A DNA stretch of 52,591 nucleotides from Planctomycetota bacterium (GCA_017303505.1 JAFLCP010000043.1:1-52591); one strand, 5' to 3'; positions 1 through 7,664 are shown, counted from the first letter of the stretch. The notes: a model not told the origin generated them from the letters alone. Program-made: numbers and translations.

Positions 1-513
1 GTTTTAGACGGAGTAAAGGTATCGGTTCAAGATCGAACCATTACCGTCGAAGGGCCAAAGGGTAAGCTTCAGTTCACGCATCGTCCTGAAGTTAGCGTAG
101 CGGTCAGCGAAGATGGCAAGACCTTCACGGTCGAAGCCAATGATGGCGAGCGCGAAACGAAGGCTTTGCATGGTCTTACCCGAGCCTTGGTCAACAACAT
201 GATCTTTGGCGTAAAGAACGGCTATGAGAAGCGCTTGGAAGTGGTAGGCGTGGGTTATCTCGCTGCAATCCAAGGGAAGGTTTTGCAGTTGCGCGTTGGT
301 TTCGCCAACGAATTGCAACAGCCTATTCCACCTGACTTGGAAGTTACTTGCCCTGACCAAACGCACATTGTGGTCAAGGGTTGTGATAAGCAGCGAGTTG
401 GGCAGTTTGCTGCTCAAGTTCGCGCCCTCCGTAAGCCCGAGCCTTACAAGGGTAAAGGGATTCGCTATCAAGGCGAATACGTCAAGATTAAAGCTGGTAA
501 ATCGGCTACCTAA
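1..513 (+). CDS. rplF: Ribosomal protein L6 (5' end outside window)
   Basis: Large-subunit protein L6, which binds 23S rRNA near the sarcin-ricin loop and factor-binding site. The frame is open from base 1 (it reads VLDGVKVSV...) with no start codon in view, so the first few codons are missing; 170 codons are present against a usual ~178. Family signs are the internal repeat of the L6 fold (VEGPKG near the start, later VVGVGY) and the C-terminal signature PEPYKGKGIRY at about residues 144-154. It is the first visible gene of a spc-type operon, followed 90 bp later by rplR. Identity is certain; only the start is unknown. Confidence 0.97.
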   Translation, partial: VLDGVKVSVQDRTITVEGPKGKLQFTHRPEVSVAVSEDGKTFTVEANDGERETKALHGLTRALVNNMIFGVKNGYEKRLEVVGVGYLAAIQGKVLQLRVGFANELQQPIPPDLEVTCPDQTHIVVKGCDKQRVGQFAAQVRALRKPEPYKGKGIRYQGEYVKIKAGKSAT

Positions 514-525
514 TAATTGTGACGG

Positions 526-555
526 TTTGGCGATTGATCGGTATCAAGCGTCAAA
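526..555 (+). other. Stem-loop in rplF-rplR spacer
   Basis: Outer arms TTTGGCG (526-532) and CGTCAAA (549-555) pair with one G-T wobble. After an A/G mismatch, inner arms TTGAT (534-538) and ATCAA (543-547) close a CGGT loop. This gives about 12 base pairs in a 90-bp spacer with no coding content. It has no T-tract, so it is not a terminator. A role in mRNA processing or stability, or r-protein binding, is inference. Confidence 0.5.
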
Positions 556-603
556 GTCGGTAAGAGTAGTTTTCTTGAACAACGTGTTTTCTGGGTTAGT
601 GAC

Positions 604-972
604 GTGGACAACAAGGGAATCGTTAATAAACAGCGGATTCGACGACGCTTTCGCGTACGCAACGCGGTCCGTGGTATCGCCGACCGTCCTCGATTGTGCG
701 TTCAACGCACGTTGAAACATTTCGGATGTCAGGTTATCAACGACGAAGCTGGCCGCACTTTGGTGTCAGCCACAACTCGTGATAAAGACGTTCGCACCAA
801 GATTCCTTACGGTGGCAATATCGCAGCCGCAACGGAATTGGGTAAGATTGTAGCTGAGAAGGCACTGGCAGCTGGTATCAAGCAAGTGAAATTCGATCGT
901 GGTACCTCACGCTACCATGGCCGAGTCGCCGCTTTCGCTACCGCCGCTCGCGAAGCTGGACTCGACTTCTAG
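604..972 (+). CDS. rplR: Ribosomal protein L18
   Basis: 5S rRNA-binding large-subunit protein. The 122-residue length is normal. The N-terminus is strongly basic (KQRIRRRFRVRN), followed by RPRLCVQRT, where L18 proteins carry their conserved RPRL segment, and the end holds FDRGTSRYHGRVAAFATAAREAGLDF, shown here only by position (about residues 97-122), matching the conserved L18 C-terminus. The start is a GTG at 604, giving MDNKG; no good Shine-Dalgarno sequence is visible. It sits between rplF and rpsE as in most spc operons. Confidence 0.96.
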   Translation: MDNKGIVNKQRIRRRFRVRNAVRGIADRPRLCVQRTLKHFGCQVINDEAGRTLVSATTRDKDVRTKIPYGGNIAAATELGKIVAEKALAAGIKQVKFDRGTSRYHGRVAAFATAAREAGLDF

Positions 973-1045
973 TCAACGCCTCTTGGCAATAGTTTTTAGC
1001 TTGTGCTGATCGCACAGGTGAGAACGCAATAAGACAGACCAATAT

Positions 1046-1086
1046 GTAGCCCGCGAATGGTTGTTGTGACAGCAACGGCGGGTTAC
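1046..1086 (+). other. Long stem-loop in rplR-rpsE spacer
   Basis: Outer arms GTAGCCCGC (1046-1054) and GCGGGTTAC (1078-1086) pair over 9 bp with one wobble. Inner arms GTTGTTG (1060-1066) and CAGCAAC (1070-1076) pair over 7 bp, again with one wobble, around a TGA loop. A smaller hairpin TGTGC/GCACA lies just upstream (1002-1016). The structure ends about 30 bases before the rpsE Shine-Dalgarno sequence. No T-run follows, so it is not an intrinsic terminator. Confidence 0.55.
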
Positions 1087-1129
1087 GAGCAAAATAACGA
1101 CGTTATCAATCTGATTGGGAGAATACAAC

Positions 1130-1621
1130 GTGGCATCGGTGAATGAAGGCATGCCAGGCGAAATGATCGATCGCACGCTGCGTATCAAGCGATGCGCCGC
1201 CGTGGTTAAAGGTGGTCGTCGTTTCAGCTTCGCCGCCCTTGTAGTTGTCGGCGACGGCCGAGGCAAGGTTGGTTATGGATACGGCAAAGCGAACGAAGTG
1301 CCACCTAGCGTTTCGAAGGCGCAAAAGGCCGCTAGCCGAGACATGATCCAAGTTCCGATCATTGCTGGCTCGATTCCTCACGCTGTTTGGGGACGCTATG
1401 GCGCTGCCAAGGTTTTGCTGATGCCAGCTAACCCAGGTACCGGTATCATCGCGGGACAAGCGGTTCGTGCTGTTTGCGAAGCCGCCGGTATTCATGATAT
1501 TTTGACCAAGAGCTTCCGTTCCAATAACCCAACGGTTTTGGTTAAGGCCACCTTCGATGCCTTGAAGAAGCTCCGCACCGTTCAAACTGTTGAAGCATTA
1601 CGTGGAGTGAGCTTGTCATGA
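1130..1621 (+). CDS. rpsE: Ribosomal protein S5
   Basis: Small-subunit protein S5, involved in decoding accuracy and mRNA entry. The conserved RNA-binding core is clear: RTLRIKRCAAVVKGGRRFSF early on, then GDGRGKVGYGYGKANEVP and the C-terminal fold with PANPGTGIIAG and AVCEAAGIHDILTKS-type sequence. I chose the GTG at 1130 because GGGAGA (1117-1122) lies 7 bases upstream; a TTG at 1115 in the same frame would itself overlap that ribosome-binding site. The product is 163 residues, slightly short of the E. coli length (167). Its TGA stop overlaps the rplO ATG (ATGA at 1618-1621), so the two are translationally coupled. The usual rpmD (L30) between rpsE and rplO is absent. Confidence 0.96.
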   Translation: MASVNEGMPGEMIDRTLRIKRCAAVVKGGRRFSFAALVVVGDGRGKVGYGYGKANEVPPSVSKAQKAASRDMIQVPIIAGSIPHAVWGRYGAAKVLLMPANPGTGIIAGQAVRAVCEAAGIHDILTKSFRSNNPTVLVKATFDALKKLRTVQTVEALRGVSLS

Positions 1622-2109
1622 ACCTGAATGATATTAATACCGACGTAGAGACCAACCGTGGTCGTAAGCGCATCGGCCGTGGTTTAGGTTCCGGTTGGGG
1701 CAAGACCGCAGGTAAAGGCCACAAAGGTCACAAGTCCCGTAGCGGCTATTGGAAAAAGCCAACCTTCCAAGGTGGTATGATGCCAATGGTTCGCCGAGTT
1801 CCAAAACGCGGCTTCTTTAACAAGTTTGCTGCAGATGTGTTTGCAGTCAATGTTGGTGACTTGGAGCCACTATTCGAAGCTGGCACCGAAATCACACCAG
1901 AACTGCTCCAGCAGACCGGCATCATCAAGTGCCGCTTCGACGAACTCAAGATTTTGGGTGATGGCGACGTTACCAAGAAGTTCAAGGTTGTTGCTCATCG
2001 CGTAAGCGAATCAGCGAAGCAGAAGATTGAAGCTGCAGGTGGTTCAGTAACCATCGTTAAAGCAAAGCGAACTCCAGAAGAGCGAGTTGCTGAGAAGAAT
2101 AAGGGTTAG
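1618..2109 (+). CDS. rplO: Ribosomal protein L15
   Basis: Large-subunit assembly protein L15, 163 residues. The N-terminal glycine/basic-rich extension that threads into 23S rRNA is visible (RGRKRIGRGLGSGWGKTAGK, then GHKGHKSRSG), followed by FQGGMMPMVRRVPKRGF, the typical L15 core. The C-terminus is extended and charged (VKAKRTPEERVAEKNKG). It starts by a 4-base overlap with rpsE. A 109-bp structured spacer separates it from secY. Confidence 0.97.
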   Translation: MNLNDINTDVETNRGRKRIGRGLGSGWGKTAGKGHKGHKSRSGYWKKPTFQGGMMPMVRRVPKRGFFNKFAADVFAVNVGDLEPLFEAGTEITPELLQQTGIIKCRFDELKILGDGDVTKKFKVVAHRVSESAKQKIEAAGGSVTIVKAKRTPEERVAEKNKG

Positions 2110-2120
2110 TTCATAGACGT

Positions 2121-2190
2121 GTTCCGTATGGGAACGGACCGTCGCGTGAAGAATGTGCTTCACAAGCAGTTTGGTTGGACCCAAACTGCT
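2121..2190 (+). other. Three consecutive hairpins in rplO-secY spacer
   Basis: Three perfect stems follow each other: GTTCC/GGAAC (2121-2125 with 2131-2135), GTGAAG/CTTCAC (2146-2151 with 2158-2163), and a 10-bp stem AGCAGTTTGG/CCAAACTGCT (2165-2174 with 2181-2190). The last ends 15 bases before the secY Shine-Dalgarno AGGAG (2206-2210). No T-tract follows any stem. This could be a processing, attenuation or protein-binding leader that sets SecY output apart from L15; function is inference. Confidence 0.6.
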
Positions 2191-2218
2191 AAGTTCGTAA
2201 GGACCAGGAGCGGGTGTA

Positions 2219-3595
2219 ATGTTTGAAAAGCTCCGAATCATCTTTACCATACCGGAACTTCGTCAGAAGATTTTTCTGACGATGTTCTTGTTGCTGGTGT
2301 ACCGGATTGGATACCACGTCCGTCTGCCCATGATTCGAAGTGACTTGGCGGGAACCAGCGGGTCGGACTTCGGCACCTTTCTTGAGAAGGTGTCAGTTTT
2401 ATCCGCGACTGACTTGCGTACGGTCACTATCTTCGGGTTGGGCATTATGCCCTATATTTCGGCTTCGATTATTTTCCAACTTCTTGGTTCCGTTTGGCCG
2501 CCAATTGAGGCACTTCGCAAAGAAGGCGAAGTCGGACGCAAGAAGATCAATGAATACACACGTTATCTGACTGTTGCTTTGTGCTTGATCCAAAGCTGGG
2601 TGTTCCTCCGCTTCGTTGTTATGGCTGGTGGGGAACGTCAGATCGCTGAAGAGTTCTTTGCGACCGGCACGGAAACGTTGCATTGGGGCTGGCAGATCAC
2701 AGCCGTTTTGATCATGACAACCGGGACCATCTTCTTGATGTGGCTCGGTGAACAGATCGATGAATACGGGATCGGGAATGGTATCAGCCTTTTGATTATG
2801 GCCGGTATCTTGGCTCAAATGCCGAAGGCTATGGTCGACCTAGCAGCAAATATGAAGCCCGAGTTGGTCGGTTTGACCTCCGGCGACATGGGTATTGATA
2901 AACTCATTATCCTGTCCATTCTGTTTGTGGTGGTGGTCGCTGGTGTGGTGTTTATCACCTTGGGCCAACGTCGCATTCCGACCCAAAGCGCTAAGCATGT
3001 TCGCGGACGTCGAGTTTACGGTGGCACGAAGCAATATCTTCCTTTGCGTCTGAACCAAGCTGGCGTTATGCCGATCATTTTCGCGAGCAGTTTGCTCATG
3101 ATTCCGAGCTTGCTGTTGGGATCTTTGGCTGGTTGGGCTGCTAGCGGGACAGGTGGTTGGTTGACAGTAGGGGATGCTTTGAGCCGATTGAGCGACATGC
3201 TTGGTAACGGCGCGGCTTTGACCTACAACATCTGCTACATCATGTTGATTTTCTTCTTCTGCTACTTCTGGACGTCGGTCAGCTTTAATCCTAAGGAGAT
3301 TTCCGAGAACTTGCGAGATAGTGGAACGTTTATCCCTGGTTATCGGCCAGGTAAGCAGACTGCGAATTATCTTGAGAAGGTAATGTCCCGCATCACTTAT
3401 GTGGGTGCCGCGTTCTTGGCCTTGGTTGCGATTACTCCAACGATTGTCGCTGAGTGGATGGGGGTCGATTTTTCGGTCGCCTCGTTCTACGGCGGTACAG
3501 GTATATTGATTGCGGTTAGCGTCGCGTTTGACCTGATCCAAAAGATTGATAATCACTTGTTGATGAGAAATTATAAGGGTCTGTTAGAGCAGTAA
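2219..3595 (+). CDS. secY: Preprotein translocase subunit SecY
   Basis: Channel-forming subunit of the SecYEG translocon in the inner membrane. The 458 residues hold about ten hydrophobic segments in the SecY order. Recognisable motifs are LGIMPYISASIIFQLL (plug/TM2 region), GEQIDEYGIGNGISLLI, the cytoplasmic loop with QRRIPTQSAKHVRGR, and LNQAGVMPIIFASSLL, then NPKEISENLRDSGTFIPGYRPG near the C-terminal third. The ATG at 2219 has AGGAG 8 bases upstream. It is between rplO and adk, the usual order. Length is normal for the family. Confidence 0.98.
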   Translation: MFEKLRIIFTIPELRQKIFLTMFLLLVYRIGYHVRLPMIRSDLAGTSGSDFGTFLEKVSVLSATDLRTVTIFGLGIMPYISASIIFQLLGSVWPPIEALRKEGEVGRKKINEYTRYLTVALCLIQSWVFLRFVVMAGGERQIAEEFFATGTETLHWGWQITAVLIMTTGTIFLMWLGEQIDEYGIGNGISLLIMAGILAQMPKAMVDLAANMKPELVGLTSGDMGIDKLIILSILFVVVVAGVVFITLGQRRIPTQSAKHVRGRRVYGGTKQYLPLRLNQAGVMPIIFASSLLMIPSLLLGSLAGWAASGTGGWLTVGDALSRLSDMLGNGAALTYNICYIMLIFFFCYFWTSVSFNPKEISENLRDSGTFIPGYRPGKQTANYLEKVMSRITYVGAAFLALVAITPTIVAEWMGVDFSVASFYGGTGILIAVSVAFDLIQKIDNHLLMRNYKGLLEQ

Positions 3596-3611
3596 ATGTG
3601 TTGAGGTAGGT

Positions 3612-3665
3612 AAGGGCTCGGCGGCTTTGCTTCCAAGTTTTTTGGGGTAATTGTTGCGAGCCCTT
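3612..3665 (+). other. Stem-loop in secY-adk spacer
   Basis: Perfect 9-bp arms AAGGGCTCG (3612-3620) and CGAGCCCTT (3657-3665) enclose 36 bases that contain a small nested hairpin (CCAA/TTGG around a T-rich loop). It ends 35 bases before the adk start. The T-run lies inside the loop, not after the stem, so this is not a standard terminator. Confidence 0.5.
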
Positions 3666-3700
3666 GCAGCGTTGATATTGTCGGTGAAAGGCCTAACGCC

Positions 3701-4294
3701 ATGCGTATCGTGTTTATTGGCCCGCCCGGCGCTGGCAAAGGGACGCAATGCAAGCGATTGGTGGAGTTTCTCGGAATTCCCCATCTCTCAACAGGTGAGA
3801 TGCTTCGGCAGGTAAAAAAACAAGACACCGCCTTGGGTCGGTGGATCGCCTCCTATCTGGATGCTGGCCAATTGGCTCCAGATCATTTGGTGATGCGGAT
3901 CGTGGCCCATCGGTTGTCGAAACCGGACTGCAAAGAAGGTTGTTTGTTTGACGGCTTCCCACGTAATGTGGCCCAGGCTGAATTGTTAAACGACCATCTG
4001 CGTTCGGTAGGAACACAACTCGATTTGGTTTTGGATTTAGCGGTAGTCGAGGAAGAATTGATCGACCGCTTGTTACGTCGGGCGAAAATCGAATCGAGAA
4101 TGGATGACAATTACGAAACCATCAAGGCGCGGTTAAAGGTGTTTTACACTCAGACCTCCCCTCTGTTGGAGTATTACCGAAACCTTGGGCTGTTGGCTCA
4201 GGTCGACGGGATGCAGGGGCCTGATCAAGTGTTCGGGCAAATTAAGCAGGCTGTGCTGGCTAGAATGTCAGAACGGCTGGAAAAACGACCATAA
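3701..4294 (+). CDS. adk: Adenylate kinase
   Basis: Catalyses ATP + AMP = 2 ADP in the cytosol. Residues 7-15 are the P-loop GPPGAGKGT; HLSTGEMLR follows at about 28-36, and FDGFPRN, the AMP-binding signature, lies near residues 84-90. The LID region is short (RRAKIESRMDDNYETI), so this is the short-form enzyme without the zinc-binding LID; total length 197. It follows secY as in many bacteria, but map, infA and rpmJ, commonly next, are missing and rpsM comes after only 80 bp. The ATG at 3701 lacks a clear Shine-Dalgarno sequence. Confidence 0.96.
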   Translation: MRIVFIGPPGAGKGTQCKRLVEFLGIPHLSTGEMLRQVKKQDTALGRWIASYLDAGQLAPDHLVMRIVAHRLSKPDCKEGCLFDGFPRNVAQAELLNDHLRSVGTQLDLVLDLAVVEEELIDRLLRRAKIESRMDDNYETIKARLKVFYTQTSPLLEYYRNLGLLAQVDGMQGPDQVFGQIKQAVLARMSERLEKRP

Positions 4295-4374
4295 GAAGCT
4301 TTCGCACCTTGCGAGAAGTCGCTAGGTAGCTATAGAATCCGAAATTTACCGTTTTACTGTCAGGAGACGGCGCG

Positions 4375-4758
4375 ATGCCGCGTTTGCTGGGTGTTGATAT
4401 TCCGAACGAAAAGAAGGTTTGCATCTCGCTTACCTATCTTTATGGCGTAGGCCCCTTTGTTGCTCGTGAACTGTGCGAGCGAACCGGTATCAATCCGGAG
4501 AAGAAAGCTCGTGAATTGGATGAGGACGAATTAAGCCGTCTTTCAACCCTTTTGGAACGAGATTTCACCGTTGAAGGTCCGCTTCGTCGCCAAACCGGCC
4601 AATCGATTCATCGCTTGAAGGAAATCAAATGCTATCGCGGCTTGCGACATCGTTTGAGCCTTCCTTGCCGTGGTCAGCGAACCAAGACAAACGCTCGCAC
4701 CCGCAAAGGTCCACGTAAGACCGTTGCTGGTAAGAAGGGTGTTAAGGACTTGCGATAG
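4375..4758 (+). CDS. rpsM: Ribosomal protein S13
   Basis: Small-subunit head protein S13 that contacts tRNA and bridges to the 50S. The family start MPRLLGVDIPNEKKVCISLTY is here the first 21 residues (the first ten, MPRLLGVDIP, are enough to see it). The middle has the helix-two-turn-helix motif, and the C-terminal signature CYRGLRHRLSLPCRGQRTKT leads into the basic tail GPRKTVAGKKG. Length 127. The ATG at 4375 has AGGAG (4362-4366) 8 bases upstream. The 80-bp spacer before it holds only a weak hairpin (4299-4318). Confidence 0.97.
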   Translation: MPRLLGVDIPNEKKVCISLTYLYGVGPFVARELCERTGINPEKKARELDEDELSRLSTLLERDFTVEGPLRRQTGQSIHRLKEIKCYRGLRHRLSLPCRGQRTKTNARTRKGPRKTVAGKKGVKDLR

Positions 4759-4859
4759 TCCTCAATGGTGTCTTCAACTTGGAATTCAAGGGTATAGGCC
4801 TTTGTTTCTGAGTTGGTGGGTATGGTGGAACTAGTATCCACTTGAACGAAATAAATTAC

Positions 4860-4899
4860 CTCCTCGAATTAGCGAGGAGTTCAGCTGTGGCAATTGCCA
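4860..4899 (+). other. Hairpin and palindrome in rpsM-rpsK spacer
   Basis: In the 193-bp spacer, arms CTCCTCG (4860-4866) and CGAGGAG (4873-4879) form a perfect 7-bp stem with a 6-base loop, followed by the perfect 12-bp palindrome TGGCAATTGCCA (4888-4899). No open frame of note occupies the spacer and no T-tract follows. Its place before rpsK suggests a translational or processing control element; this is inference. Confidence 0.5.
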
Positions 4900-4951
4900 G
4901 GGCTGCCATAAATGTGACAACAGTTTCGACAAGAATTTGAGAGACGGAATA

Positions 4952-5338
4952 GTGTCTACCAAGGTCAATAAGCGACGAAAAGCCCGAAGAAACGTCACCG
5001 TAGCGGTCGCCCATGTTAAGGCTACCTTCAACAACACCACGGTGACCATTACTGATACCAAAGGTGATACCCTTTGTTGGGCAAGTGCAGGAACCTGTGG
5101 TTTCAAAGGTTCCCGCAAGAGCACCCCATTTGCTGGCCAAGTTGCAGCTCAGCAAGCCGCCGAAAAGGCAGCAAAATGCGGTGTTAAGGAAATCGAAGTT
5201 CGGGTCAAGGGACCTGGCTCCGGTCGAGAAAGTGCAATTACCGCCCTGCAAACTGCAGGCATGACAGTCAAACAAATTGAAGACGTAACACCAATCCCGC
5301 ACAACGGTTGCCGTCCACGCAAGCGTCGCCGCGTCTGA
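4952..5338 (+). CDS. rpsK: Ribosomal protein S11
   Basis: Small-subunit platform protein S11. Signature segments are [39 protein letters not shown] and the end [19 protein letters not shown] chose the GTG at 4952 ([15 protein letters not shown]) because it gives the expected short basic N-terminus, with a purine-rich GAGAG stretch about 8 bases upstream; a TTG at 4937 would add five residues and is less likely. Length 128. rpsD, which often follows rpsK, is absent; rpoA comes 87 bp later, after a short hairpin (GTCGC/GCGAC, 5346-5367). Confidence 0.96.
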   Translation: MSTKVNKRRKARRNVTVAVAHVKATFNNTTVTITDTKGDTLCWASAGTCGFKGSRKSTPFAGQVAAQQAAEKAAKCGVKEIEVRVKGPGSGRESAITALQTAGMTVKQIEDVTPIPHNGCRPRKRRRV

Positions 5339-5425
5339 TGTTGGTGTCGCTGGTTTCGGCCTGCGACTGTTATTGTTTTCGTTATTGGGCAAATTACTAT
5401 TCCTCTTATTCGAGGGTTCGTTTCC

Positions 5426-6418
5426 ATGCATATTCGATGGCGCGGCTTGGAATTACCAAGTGTCGTGAACTGCGAGAAGGAAACACTGAGCAATACTTAC
5501 GGCAAGTTCTATGCTGAACCGTTTGAACGCGGATTCGGTGTTACTATCGGTAACAGCTTGCGTCGTGTGCTACTTTCCAGCTTGGAAGGAAGCGCCGTTA
5601 CGCAGATCAAAGTCCGCGGGGCTCAGCATGAGTTTTCTACACTGGAAGGTGTTCAAGAAGACCTCACCGAAATCGTTTTGAACGTGAAGAGCTTGGTGGT
5701 AAAGAACCACAGCGATTCGACTCGTGTTATCACCGTCGAAAAGAACACCCGCGGACCCATTACTGGTGCGGACGTTCAAACTGACGCGGATGTTGAAATC
5801 ATCAACCCAAACCATGTGTTGGCCAATTTGACCGCCGACGTTCCATTCATGATGGAAATGGTGGTTGAGAATGGTCGTGGTTATGTTCCATCGACCGAGC
5901 ACAGCACGGGTGATCATGAATTGGGCATCATTCCAATTGACGCTGTATTCTCACCGGTAACACGCGTTCGTTACTTGGTTGAAGAAACTCGTGTTGGTCA
6001 AAAGACCAACTACGATCGTCTCGCTTTGGAAATTTGGACCGATGGTTCGCTTCACCCAGAGATGGCTTTGGTCGAAGCGGGCAAGATCTTGCGAAAGCAC
6101 ATCAATCCATTCGTGCAGTACACCGAACTTGGCAAGCAAGTTCATGCGATTGCACGAGGTGGTCCAGGGTCTGCCGAAGCTCACCTCGAATCGAAGCTCA
6201 ACACACCTGTGACTGAACTCCGATTGTCGGTGCGAGCTGGCAATTGCCTCGAGTCGGAAGGCATCCGCACGTTGCGCGATTTGGTGCAACGTACTGAAGA
6301 TCAACTCCTCGAAGTTCGCAACTTCGGTGAGACAACTTTGAATGAAGTTCGCGAAAAGCTGGCTAACTTGGGATTGCATCTCGGCATGCGATTACCATCC
6401 AGCTCCGGTTTACGATAA
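5426..6418 (+). CDS. rpoA: DNA-directed RNA polymerase subunit alpha
   Basis: Alpha subunit, the dimer scaffold for RNA polymerase assembly and the contact for UP elements and activators. The N-terminal domain shows [20 protein letters not shown], the assembly segment, near residues 31-50. The C-terminal domain (about 255-320) has [29 protein letters not shown] and [19 protein letters not shown]. 330 residues is normal. ATG at 5426. It sits between rpsK and rplQ as in the alpha operon. Confidence 0.98.
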   Translation: MHIRWRGLELPSVVNCEKETLSNTYGKFYAEPFERGFGVTIGNSLRRVLLSSLEGSAVTQIKVRGAQHEFSTLEGVQEDLTEIVLNVKSLVVKNHSDSTRVITVEKNTRGPITGADVQTDADVEIINPNHVLANLTADVPFMMEMVVENGRGYVPSTEHSTGDHELGIIPIDAVFSPVTRVRYLVEETRVGQKTNYDRLALEIWTDGSLHPEMALVEAGKILRKHINPFVQYTELGKQVHAIARGGPGSAEAHLESKLNTPVTELRLSVRAGNCLESEGIRTLRDLVQRTEDQLLEVRNFGETTLNEVREKLANLGLHLGMRLPSSSGLR

Positions 6419-6480
6419 AGACTTTCAAGTTCGGTAAGTCCTTTGGCTTGCGTTGAACATTTTTTGGGAACGGTAGATCG

Positions 6481-7059
6481 ATGAGACATCGAAGACGCGG
6501 AAGAGTTTTAGGTCGCAGCTCAAGCCACCGCCGTGCGTTGTATCGCAACTTGGCAAGCGCGATCTTTTTGACGGAACGAGAAACCTCGGAATTGGATACA
6601 AACGCACCAAAGGTGAAGGGACGTATCATCACGACCCTGCCTAAGGCTAAAGAAATCCGCCCGTTGGTTGAAAAGTGCATCACTCTCGGCAAGAAGGGTG
6701 TGGCTGCTAAGGCTGCTGCTGCTCAATTCGGCACAACTGCTGAACGCAACACGGAAGCCTGGAAGAAGTGGCGCGAAAGCGAACAGTACCAGAAGTGGAA
6801 TGCTGCGATGTCGCCAGCCATTTGTGCGCGACGCAAAGCATTGCAGCTCTTGGGCGACAAGACTGCGGTGAAGATTCTGTTCGATACCGTTGCTCCACGC
6901 TACATGGATCGTGCAGGTGGTTACACTCGCATCATGCGATTGGCTAAGCCACGTTTGGGCGATGCGGGTACCCGAGCTATCTTGGAATTCGTCGGTCAAA
7001 ATGATCGTGTTTCCCAGAGGGCCCAAAAGCCAAGCTTTGGTGACGCTGCTTCGAGCTAG
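6481..7059 (+). CDS. rplQ: Ribosomal protein L17, long form
   Basis: Large-subunit protein near the exit tunnel. The start MRHRRRGRVLGRSSSHRRAL is the L17 signature, with TTLPKAKEIRPLVEKCITL, then PRYMDRAGGYTRIMRLAKPR and GDAGTRAILEFVG. At 192 residues it is much longer than the ~127-residue E. coli form: compared with that, I see about 15 extra residues after the first helix (around 33-48) and about 40 inserted around residues 80-118 (Trp/Glu-rich, containing TEAWKKWRESEQYQKW). I recall similar insertions in other planctomycetes. It is the last gene of the operon, ending 185 bp before the terminator at 7244. Confidence 0.95.
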   Translation: MRHRRRGRVLGRSSSHRRALYRNLASAIFLTERETSELDTNAPKVKGRIITTLPKAKEIRPLVEKCITLGKKGVAAKAAAAQFGTTAERNTEAWKKWRESEQYQKWNAAMSPAICARRKALQLLGDKTAVKILFDTVAPRYMDRAGGYTRIMRLAKPRLGDAGTRAILEFVGQNDRVSQRAQKPSFGDAASS

Positions 7060-7506
7060 TTGGTATGTGGCCAAAGTTTGGGTCTTTTTGGCTCGATCGG
7101 CGGCTCCATAGCTAGTGCAGGAAACTGCGACCAGCCCCGAATGAAGGCACCAACTGTCCAATTAGCAGGGGTTGGGGGCTAGAAGAGAAGGGCTGGAGTT
7201 CGAGTTGAAAGTCTAGGTTGGATCCCCAGTTTCGAAATATGACAAAGCCGCAGAATCTTCTGCGGCTTTTTTCATGCGCCCCTCCAGCCTGAAGGGGAGG
7301 TTTTTCTACCAATTGGTGGTTAAGGAATTGTGAAAAAAGTTTTGTTTTTTCAAGCGGCTGATAACCAAGTCGTTGTGGGAAACGGAAAGTTTTGCCAGTT
7401 CAGGATTTAGGTCGTTCTGCCGGTCGGCCTGCTTTTTCGGTGCTCAAACGGCATCGCGACGGAAACCTAAGTAGGAGCACATCTTGCGACTTGGTTTCCA
7501 CAATGT
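7060..7506. other. Spacer between rplQ and nrdJ promoter
   Basis: This 447-bp stretch has no convincing gene. It holds the rplQ terminator (7244-7272), a 10-bp palindrome ACCAATTGGT (7308-7317) and an A/T-rich hairpin TGAAAAAA/TTTTTTCA (7331-7338 with 7345-7352). The remainder shows nothing I can name. Confidence 0.6.
7244..7272 (+). terminator. Intrinsic terminator of the ribosomal operon
   Basis: Perfect 11-bp stem AAAGCCGCAGA (7244-7254) with TCTGCGGCTTT (7259-7269), 4-base loop, and a run of six T at 7267-7272. It lies 185 bp after rplQ. A second, weaker hairpin (CCCCT/AGGGG, about 7280-7298) followed by five T may act as a backup. Confidence 0.93.
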
Positions 7507-7534
7507 TTGACATGAGAGCGGATTCGAGTAAACT
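7507..7534 (+). promoter_or_regulatory. Sigma70-like promoter of nrdJ
   Basis: A perfect -35 hexamer TTGACA (7507-7512) is followed after 16 bp by TAAACT (7529-7534), which matches four of six -10 positions. Predicted transcription start is about 7541, immediately before the first NrdR-box-like site, leaving a leader of about 230 bases. Confidence 0.5.
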
Positions 7535-7541
7535 CCCTCAC

Positions 7542-7589
7542 ACGCAATATCTAGTACCCCGAATTCACCTAGACCACTACCCGTAGTAT
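7542..7589 (+). promoter_or_regulatory. Two NrdR-box-like operator sites
   Basis: The NrdR consensus has the form acaCwAtATaTwGtgt. Site 1 (7542-7557, acgcaatatctagtac) keeps every strongly conserved position, 12 of 16 overall. Site 2 (7574-7589, ccactacccgtagtat) keeps both CWA and TWG ends, 10 of 16. The cores are offset by exactly 32 bp, about three helical turns, the spacing usual for NrdR box pairs. Their place at the start of transcription and upstream of a ribonucleotide reductase gene supports repression by NrdR. nrdR itself is not in the window. Confidence 0.62.
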
Positions 7590-7633
7590 GGTTTCTAATA
7601 AAGGGATGGGGTGAACGATTGGAATCTTTCTCT

Positions 7634-7664
7634 AGCCAAGGCATGGCTTCGAACGGCATTCGAA
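7634..7664 (+). other. Hairpins in nrdJ leader
   Basis: Arms AGCCA/TGGCT (7634-7638 with 7644-7648) and TTCGAA/TTCGAA (7648-7653 with 7659-7664) lie back to back in the predicted 5' leader. I looked for a cobalamin riboswitch B12 box here and did not find one. Confidence 0.3.

Noticed and set aside
2840..3556. 238-residue antisense open frame within secY
   Set aside because: It mirrors secY codons, has no family features, and is rich in Gln, His and Arg as expected of a shadow frame.
4759..4951. Missing small gene (rpmJ or infA) in the rpsM-rpsK spacer
   Set aside because: No frame with L36 or IF-1 features; the spacer is hairpin-rich and noncoding.
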